Below are positions 36,740 to 41,817 of a stretch of 41,817 nucleotides of DNA, piece after piece (the stretch's first letter is position 1; the number at the start of each line of letters is the position of its first letter). The stretch spans positions 1 to 41,817 of the forward strand of contig JAMFRP010000025.1 of assembly GCA_026224775.1 (NCBI GenBank), given 5' to 3'. The DNA is from Bacteroidota bacterium (GTDB taxonomy: Bacteria > Bacteroidota > Bacteroidia > Sphingobacteriales > Sphingobacteriaceae). Below the pieces are notes generated by a model. It did no database searches, was not told the origin of the DNA, and worked only from the letters and a program-made list of their open reading frames with translations. The position numbers and the translations under genes are program-made.

Positions 36740-36919
36740 ATGGCAAAATATTCAGAAAAAGCAGGGGAAAAGGTAGAAAAAACCATGCACGAAATGAAAG
36801 AGGGAAAGCTTAAAAGCGGCAACAGCGATAAAAAAGTAACCTCACGAAAACAGGCCATCGCGATAGGATTATCTGAAGCGCGAAAAGAAGGAGCTAAAGT
36901 ACCTAAAAAGGAATCTTAA
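36740..36919 (+). CDS. DUF6496 family small protein
   Basis: A 59-residue basic protein, MAKYSEKAGEKVEKTMHEMK at its start, then EGKLKSGNSDKKVTSRKQAI and AIGLSEARKEGAKVPKK. This is the typical DUF6496 composition; such proteins are common in many bacteria next to stress genes, and the function is unknown. The frame is open to an ATG at 36629, but that codon is inside the preceding terminator, so 36740 is the start. The protein is likely soluble and may bind nucleic acid given its charge. Confidence 0.85.
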   Translation: MAKYSEKAGEKVEKTMHEMKEGKLKSGNSDKKVTSRKQAIAIGLSEARKEGAKVPKKES

Positions 36920-36925
36920 TAATTA

Positions 36926-36960
36926 AAAAGCCTGATTAGCAATACTAATCAGGCTTTTAG
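36926..36960. terminator. Bidirectional terminator between DUF6496 and lmo0937-like genes
   Basis: AAAAGCCTGATTAG (36926-36939) and CTAATCAGGCTTTT (36945-36958) form a perfect 14-bp stem with a 5-nt loop. It separates convergent genes and has A/T runs on both sides. Confidence 0.93.
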
Positions 36961-36973
36961 TTTAGTATAGATA

Positions 36974-37120
36974 TTATGCTCTGCGAATAACGCCAAGGAT
37001 TAATGCTATGATAGCGATTATCAATAATACGTGGATGATTCCGCCTGCTGAATAGGCGAAAAAGCCAACAGCCCAGCATATTACCAGGATGACTGCAATG
37101 ATGTACAATAGGTTTGTCAT
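36974..37120 (-). CDS. lmo0937 family small membrane protein
   Basis: A 48-residue, very hydrophobic protein: MTNLLYIIAVILVICWAVGF, then FAYSAGGIIHVLLIIAIIAL and ILGVIRRA. Two membrane helices separated by SAGG and a short basic tail are the hallmark of the lmo0937/YqaE-like small inner-membrane proteins, which are often stress-induced. The start at 37120 and the conserved length make it a convincing gene despite its size. The upstream gap (37121-37439, about 320 nt) is AT-rich and holds the mqnE promoter but no other gene that I can see. Confidence 0.88.
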   Translation of the reverse strand: MTNLLYIIAVILVICWAVGFFAYSAGGIIHVLLIIAIIALILGVIRRA

Positions 37121-37416
37121 GGTTTTGTTGTGTTAGTTTCATAAGTATTATCTAAAACTATTCCACAATATCATTCTATTGGTAACGTGCTTATTTATAA
37201 GTAGTAATACTGTTTATATTGTTTGGTATTATTATATTAATTAAATAACAGTCACTTTTTGTCGTGCATTTAGGGCATATTAAGTTCCATGGTTCTCCTT
37301 ATTAAAATACCTTGTTAGTAGGCTTGAGTTTAGGTTTATAACATTTTGTTCAAAACCGAAAAAGAATGTTTAAACAGATAGATTAGATATTACATGGGCA
37401 TTACATTTACATTTCT

Positions 37417-37424
37417 TACTTTTG
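37417..37424 (+). promoter_or_regulatory. -7 box of the mqnE promoter
   Basis: TACTTTTG matches TAnnTTTG perfectly, 15 nt before the ATG at 37440. The in-frame TTG at 37422 lies inside it and is therefore not the start. Confidence 0.6.
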
Positions 37425-37439
37425 TACAAAGGATTTTTA

Positions 37440-38633
37440 ATGGAAGCAGCACGTAATTTACAGCTATTAATACAAAACCCGGATTTACCTGCTGATTTAA
37501 AACACATTGCAGAAAAAGTGCTAAGTGCCGAGCGCATTACTTTTGATGAAGGTGTTTTACTTTTTGAAAAAGGCGAACTGGGGTATCTTGGCATCCTTGC
37601 CAACTATATACGCGAAAAGCGTCATGGCGACAACACCTATTTTAACCGTAACTTTCATATTGAGCCTACCAATCTTTGCGTTTACGACTGCAAATTTTGC
37701 TCCTATTCAAGGCTGATAAAAGAACGCTCGCAAGGGTGGGAGTATACCATGGATGAAATGTTCGACATCGTAAAAAAATACGATAATGAGCCTGTTACCG
37801 AAGTGCATATTGTAGGAGGGGTGTTGCCTCAGTACGATGTGGCTTTTTACTCGGAACTGTTTACCAGAATCAAAAAACATCGCCCTGATCTGCATGTTAA
37901 AGCACTTACGCCTGTTGAATATCATTACATATTTAAAAAAGCTAAAATAGACTATGCCACCGGTATGCGCCTCATGAAGGAAGCCGGATTAGAATCGATA
38001 CCGGGTGGTGGTGCAGAAATATTCCATCCGGAAGTTAGGGATCTGATCTCCAAGGATAAATGTACAGGCGACCAATGGCTAGCGATACATGAAGAATGGC
38101 ATAAATTGGGTATGCGTTCAAACGCTACCATGCTTTATGGCCATATAGAGCAGCATTGGCACCGTATTGATCATATGGAAAGGCTGCGTACTTTACAGGA
38201 TAAGACTGGTGGGTTCCAAACCTTTATACCATTAAAATTCAGGAATAAGGATAACCAGATGTCGGATGTACCGGAATCAACCGTTATTGAAGATTTGCGC
38301 AATTATGCTATAGCACGTATCTACCTTGATAATTTCGATCATATTAAGGCTTACTGGGCAATGATCAGCCGTACTACAGCGCAGCTTTCATTAAATTTTG
38401 GTGTAGATGATATTGATGGAACGCTTGACGACACCACTAAAATTTATTCAATGGCCGGTAGTGAAGAACAGCACCCCGGTATGAGCACCAAGCAACTGGT
38501 TGAATTAATCAAACACGTTGGCAGGTATCCGATAGAACGCGATACACTTTACAATGTAGTTACAGACTATAACGATTATCAATTCCCGGAAGAAGCTAAA
38601 CCTTCATTCTATAAATTGCCTGTAATTAACTAA
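37440..38633 (+). CDS. mqnE: Aminofutalosine synthase MqnE
   Basis: A radical-SAM enzyme of the futalosine route to menaquinone, joining an enolpyruvyl-benzoate precursor to a SAM-derived adenosyl group. The [4Fe-4S] motif CVYDCKFC has C80, C84 and C87 in the context IEPTNLCVYDCKFCSYSR. Further conserved segments are HIVGGVLPQYD, AEIFHPEVR and TMLYGHIE. At 397 residues it fits MqnE; MqnC is closely related but shorter. It is followed after a phosphatase gene by mqnA on the same strand, which supports the pathway call. Confidence 0.9.
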   Translation: MEAARNLQLLIQNPDLPADLKHIAEKVLSAERITFDEGVLLFEKGELGYLGILANYIREKRHGDNTYFNRNFHIEPTNLCVYDCKFCSYSRLIKERSQGWEYTMDEMFDIVKKYDNEPVTEVHIVGGVLPQYDVAFYSELFTRIKKHRPDLHVKALTPVEYHYIFKKAKIDYATGMRLMKEAGLESIPGGGAEIFHPEVRDLISKDKCTGDQWLAIHEEWHKLGMRSNATMLYGHIEQHWHRIDHMERLRTLQDKTGGFQTFIPLKFRNKDNQMSDVPESTVIEDLRNYAIARIYLDNFDHIKAYWAMISRTTAQLSLNFGVDDIDGTLDDTTKIYSMAGSEEQHPGMSTKQLVELIKHVGRYPIERDTLYNVVTDYNDYQFPEEAKPSFYKLPVIN

Positions 38634-38674
38634 TAAAATGGCAAAACAGGCTTAGCTTAATTGCTTGGTTTTGT

Positions 38675-38693
38675 TTTGACCATTTTGGTCAAA
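38675..38693 (+). promoter_or_regulatory. Inverted repeat just upstream of the phosphatase start
   Basis: TTTGACC (38675-38681) and GGTCAAA (38687-38693) are exact reverse complements around ATTTT, ending 5 nt before the ATG at 38699. It could be an operator or an mRNA hairpin covering the ribosome-binding site. Confidence 0.45.
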
Positions 38694-38698
38694 CATAA

Positions 38699-39325
38699 AT
38701 GATACAAAAAACATTATACATCGTTCGCCACGGGCAAACAGACCTTAACAAACAGGGAATTGTACAGGGGCGGGGGATGAACACCGATTTAAATGATGAA
38801 GGCCGCAAGCAGGCCAGACTGTTTTTTAATGCATATAAGAATGTACCATTCGATAAAATATACATATCGGAACTAAAACGTACTCAACAAAGCATACAGC
38901 AATTTATTGATCTGGGTATACCTTATGAAAAGCTGGAAGGACTTGATGAGCTAGCCTGGGGGATACACGAAGGCCAGCCCAGTACGCCTGAAACCACCGC
39001 GCAGTTTTTAAAATTGGTGCGTGATTGGGTTGATGGCAAACTCGACACCAAGTTTGAAGGCGGCGAAAGCCCCAACGAAGTGGAGGCCCGCCAAAAAATC
39101 GCGTTGGACATTATCATGAGCCATCCCGAGGAAAAAATGGTTTTAATATGCATGCATGGTAGGGCAATGCGCTTATTGCTTTGCCTGTTAACAGGTAAGC
39201 CATTAAGTGAAATGGAAACCTTCCCGCATCAAAACCTGGTGCTATATAAAGTTACCTACGATGGCAGCAAATTCGAAATCGTAGATTTTAACGACTCAGA
39301 ACATCTTAAAGTATCAAGTAATTAG
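38699..39325 (+). CDS. Histidine phosphatase family protein
   Basis: A 208-residue member of the phosphoglycerate-mutase-like superfamily. The catalytic motif RHGQTDLN has the phospho-accepting His at 11, the second His is in ICMHGRAMR (about 150), and the proton donor Glu is in LDELAWGIHEGQ. Substrates in the family range from phosphoglycerate to cobalamin precursors. Its position between mqnE and mqnA suggests a link to menaquinone synthesis, but this is inference. The last codons and stop lie within a dispersed repeat (39310-39444), so the C-terminus has been altered by the repeat. Confidence 0.88.
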   Translation: MIQKTLYIVRHGQTDLNKQGIVQGRGMNTDLNDEGRKQARLFFNAYKNVPFDKIYISELKRTQQSIQQFIDLGIPYEKLEGLDELAWGIHEGQPSTPETTAQFLKLVRDWVDGKLDTKFEGGESPNEVEARQKIALDIIMSHPEEKMVLICMHGRAMRLLLCLLTGKPLSEMETFPHQNLVLYKVTYDGSKFEIVDFNDSEHLKVSSN

Positions 39326-39444
39326 TATCAAGTATCGAGACTGATCAGCATACGAACTACAGAATACTATAAATCATCACCCAAAAACAAAAAGTCTTGC
39401 TACTTGATACTAGCGACTTGATACTAAAAAAGCTACTTGATACT
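39310..39444. repeat. Inverted repeat of AGTATCAAGT units between phosphatase and mqnA
   Basis: Left arm 39310-39341 (two AGTATCAAGT units) and right arm 39394-39425 are reverse complements at 27 of 32 positions, with a further ACTTGATACT unit at 39435-39444, giving five units. The arms end in GAGAC and GTCTT. The left arm covers the last codons and stop of the phosphatase gene, and the extra unit ends 9 nt before the mqnA start. It looks like a small non-autonomous dispersed repeat. Confidence 0.85.
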
Positions 39445-39453
39445 AGATTAAAA

Positions 39454-40194
39454 ATGAAATTCAGAATATCGGCCGTTAGTTACACTAACACCAAACCATT
39501 TATATACGGCATTCAACATACCGACTTCATTAATAAAATAGAGCTCAGCCTTGATAATCCTACAGACTGCGCGCAGAAGCTGATTGATGATGTGGTTGAT
39601 ATTGGCCTTATCCCGGTGGCTGCTACGTTAAATTTACCTTACTGGGAGATTGTGTCAGATTACTGCATTGGTGCCGTAGGCGCGGTTAATTCGGTGTTTA
39701 TTTTTAGCAATTGCGATATTAAATATGTGAAAAGATTACAGCTTGATCCGCAGTCAAGGTCTTCAAACAATCTATCAAAAGTATTGCTGAAAAATTACTG
39801 GAAGGTTAGTCCAAAGTTAATTGAAAATGCTGATGATTATACCAAATCAACAGATCATGAAACCGCTTTTGTTTTAATAGGTGACCGTACATTCGGCCAA
39901 AAAGAAAAATACAAATACGTATATGATTTGGCTGAGGAATGGCGGAAATTTACAGGGTTGCCATTTTGCTTTGCTGCCTGGATATCGAATAAACCTATTC
40001 CCAAGGAATTTATTGACGAGTTTAACCAGGTTTTAAAGTTCGGTTTAGATCATCGTGCGGATGTAATCAAAGAACTGCCCGACCGCAACGATTTCGATCT
40101 GGAAGATTACCTGATGCACAAATTGGATTTTGACCTCACCGAAGGTAAAAAAGAGGCACTGCACCTGTTTTTAAGGTATATCAAAGAACTTTAA
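39454..40194 (+). CDS. mqnA: Menaquinone biosynthesis protein MqnA (chorismate dehydratase)
   Basis: MqnA removes water from chorismate to give 3-[(1-carboxyvinyl)oxy]benzoate, the entry step of the futalosine pathway. The 246-residue protein has a periplasmic-binding-protein-like fold; SAVSYTNTKPFIYGI (about 5-19), CIGAVGAVNSVFIFS, SRSSNNLSKVLL and the end region GLPFCFAAWIS match the family. The frame extends to an ATG at 39397, but that part is the dispersed repeat, so 39454 is the start. It complements mqnE two genes upstream: the product of MqnA is the substrate of MqnE. Confidence 0.9.
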   Translation: MKFRISAVSYTNTKPFIYGIQHTDFINKIELSLDNPTDCAQKLIDDVVDIGLIPVAATLNLPYWEIVSDYCIGAVGAVNSVFIFSNCDIKYVKRLQLDPQSRSSNNLSKVLLKNYWKVSPKLIENADDYTKSTDHETAFVLIGDRTFGQKEKYKYVYDLAEEWRKFTGLPFCFAAWISNKPIPKEFIDEFNQVLKFGLDHRADVIKELPDRNDFDLEDYLMHKLDFDLTEGKKEALHLFLRYIKEL

Positions 40195-40270
40195 AATTAT
40201 TACTCTTCCTAATTAAACTAAATGCTTAATAATTAATCAAATAGGGGTTAACTATTTGTTTTGATTGAGC

Positions 40271-41053
40271 ATGAAGGATTTCTATTACATTCTTGGTACG
40301 GATACAAATTGTTCGTCAATTGAAATTAAGGAAGCTTACCGTAAGCTCTCCAAAAAATTTCATCCCGATCTTAATCAGAATGACAAATACTTTGAAAGTC
40401 GTTTCAAAGAGATTCAGGAAGCTTACGAAATTTTAAATGATCCTTTTAAACGCGGGCAATATGACGCGGCGCTAAATAAATTCAAAAATGGCCCAAACGT
40501 ACACGCTTCTGCAAGTAGTAGATACAAGGCTCCTCCTTCAATCACCAGCAGAACCCGCACTGTTATTGATATAGGGTTTACGATTGTCTTAATTTTAATC
40601 ACCTGTATTTTTGGCGATTACGTAATTAAGGCCATGAATGCACCCGATCATTCAAAAGCCAAACAAATAACCAAAATTATTACCCCCGAACCAGCAATTA
40701 AAACTAAGCATCACAAGAAAAAATATATTACAATTCCTCAAATTGTTGCTGTTATTCCAAAACAAATTTCGCTTGCTAAATCAGATACTACAAATATTCA
40801 ACAGCTACAAGCTGCGCGTATTGAACCTAAACCTGTTAAGGTAAATAATGATTTTTTATATACTACCATGGTAAAAGCCAATGTAACCGGCATTGTAAAT
40901 ATGCGCGAGCAGGATAACCTGAGTTCTGAAGTTGTTACAGCGATCCCAAACTACTCACAAGTAGATGTGCTTGAAAAAGGAGATCGTTATTATAAAGTGC
41001 GTTATAATAGCAATACCGGCTATGTACCTAAGTGGACATTGCAAGTTAAGTAA
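40271..41053 (+). CDS. Membrane-anchored J-domain protein with C-terminal SH3-like domain
   Basis: A 260-residue protein with an N-terminal J domain (about 2-66, HPD motif at 31-33 and the helix [16 protein letters not shown]), a single membrane helix (about 97-119, [15 protein letters not shown]), a basic Lys/His/Pro-rich linker, and a C-terminal bacterial SH3-like domain (about 198-260, [16 protein letters not shown]). The J domain should be cytoplasmic and stimulate DnaK, the SH3 part periplasmic and perhaps cell-wall binding. A TTG at 40265 is in frame, but the ATG at 40271 starts directly at the J domain. Confidence 0.88.
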   Translation: MKDFYYILGTDTNCSSIEIKEAYRKLSKKFHPDLNQNDKYFESRFKEIQEAYEILNDPFKRGQYDAALNKFKNGPNVHASASSRYKAPPSITSRTRTVIDIGFTIVLILITCIFGDYVIKAMNAPDHSKAKQITKIITPEPAIKTKHHKKKYITIPQIVAVIPKQISLAKSDTTNIQQLQAARIEPKPVKVNNDFLYTTMVKANVTGIVNMREQDNLSSEVVTAIPNYSQVDVLEKGDRYYKVRYNSNTGYVPKWTLQVK

Positions 41054-41185
41054 GTTTGGATGCTTTATAGATAGCGTGTTAGTTTGAAGCATAAGTTAAC
41101 AATTGGGTATATCTTTTCTTTATCAAAACCAAATCCTTACAATTTCATTCCTTATCTTAACAGGTAAAACATCACATCTTACAAT

Positions 41186-41817
41186 ATGAATCAAATACAA
41201 ACATTACAGGGCCAGGCAGCCCTGGTTACCGGCGCTGATAGCGGGATTGGTAAAGGAGTAGCTATCGCATTAGCTATGGCAGGCGCAAAAGTTATTATAA
41301 ACCATGTTGATGCGCACGAGATTGCCGAACAAACGGTGGACGAAATTACGGTTGCAGGTGGACAGGCTTACGCCATCCATGCAGATGTTAGCAATGAAGC
41401 CGATGTACAAGCCATGTTTGCCGAAATGTACCAGCAATACGGTACAATTGATATTTTGGTAAACAACGCCGGCTTGCAACGCGACTCCAAATTTGTGGAT
41501 ATGACCATGGAGGAATGGAATACCGTGATCGGGATAAACTTAACCGGCCAGTTTTTATGCTCACGCGAAGCGGCAAAGGAGTTTATTAAAAGAGGCGTGG
41601 TTGAGGGCAGGAGCAAGGCTGCAGGTAAAATTATCTGCATGAGCAGTGTACACGAAGTTATTCCCTGGGGCGGCCACGTAAACTACGCTACCAGCAAGGG
41701 CGGCGTAATGATGATGATGAAAAGTATGGCCCAGGAACTGGCTCCGCACAAAATCAGGGTGGTATCAATAGGGCCGGGAGCTATACAAACGCATATTAAC
41801 CAATCCGCATGGAGTAC
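41186..41817 (+). CDS. Short-chain dehydrogenase/reductase (3' end outside window)
   Basis: The first 210 residues of an SDR-family oxidoreductase resembling glucose 1-dehydrogenases. It shows the cofactor motif TGADSGIGKG, DVSNEADV, the NNAG motif, and the catalytic Ser in MSSVHEV with YATSKGG (Tyr-x3-Lys). The frame runs to the edge of the window, so the C-terminal part is missing. The substrate is not predictable from the part seen. The 132 nt upstream show no gene. Confidence 0.9.
   Translation, partial: MNQIQTLQGQAALVTGADSGIGKGVAIALAMAGAKVIINHVDAHEIAEQTVDEITVAGGQAYAIHADVSNEADVQAMFAEMYQQYGTIDILVNNAGLQRDSKFVDMTMEEWNTVIGINLTGQFLCSREAAKEFIKRGVVEGRSKAAGKIICMSSVHEVIPWGGHVNYATSKGGVMMMMKSMAQELAPHKIRVVSIGPGAIQTHINQSAWS

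Noticed and set aside
39397..39453. Extended N-terminus for MqnA
   Set aside because: The extra residues are encoded by the dispersed AGTATCAAGT repeat; the conserved family start is at 39454.

Overview
The window looks like a chromosomal segment of a Bacteroidota bacterium of the family Sphingobacteriaceae, most like Mucilaginibacter or Pedobacter. This rests on gene content (futalosine-pathway menaquinone genes mqnE and mqnA, DUF4142, DUF6496 and DUF763 proteins, GH3/GH29 glycosidases, many lipoproteins) and on TAnnTTTG-type -7 promoter boxes close to several start codons. It reads as ordinary chromosome: no insertion sequence, prophage, CRISPR array, tRNA or rRNA was seen. Both edge genes are cut.

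Layout. 1-7.0 kb: the tail of a YigZ-family gene, mgtE (Mg2+ transport), bioB (biotin), an AurF-like diiron protein, an M3 oligopeptidase lipoprotein and an unrecognised lipoprotein. 7.0-8.0 kb: the only long stretch without a credible gene. It holds an AT-rich block with two perfect DnaA boxes, a possible replication origin. Next comes a putative promoter, about 600 nt with no convincing ORF but a pseudo-repeated series of small hairpins, and a terminator. Together these suggest an undescribed structured RNA. 8.0-15 kb: PIN-PhoH, a YccS-like FUSC membrane protein, PEP carboxylase (ppc) and a DUF4142 lipoprotein. 15-21.5 kb: a minus-strand run GH3, DUF4268, DUF763, divergent from a GH29 fucosidase and an SMP-30 lactonase-like protein; this is a small glycan-degrading locus without SusC/D. 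21.5-28.7 kb: an orphan histidine kinase, clpB, a YXWGXW/Asn-rich envelope protein, a small conserved protein and an orphan secreted protein. 28.8-36 kb: an M16 protease pair, guaB, a small FUSC protein, a sodium:solute symporter and a LOG-family protein. 36-37.1 kb: three small genes likely tied to stress or nucleoid function, the first two followed by strong hairpin terminators. 37.4-40.2 kb: mqnE, a histidine phosphatase and mqnA. 40.3 kb to the end: a membrane J-domain/SH3 protein and the start of an SDR dehydrogenase.

Intergenic inverted repeats recur (15.0, 33.05 and 39.3 kb) and look like dispersed non-autonomous repeats. The feature most worth following up is the 7.0-7.9 kb region: candidate origin plus candidate repetitive RNA, directly before a gene for a PIN-PhoH RNA-processing protein. 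Function calls rest on recognisable motifs; no database search was possible.
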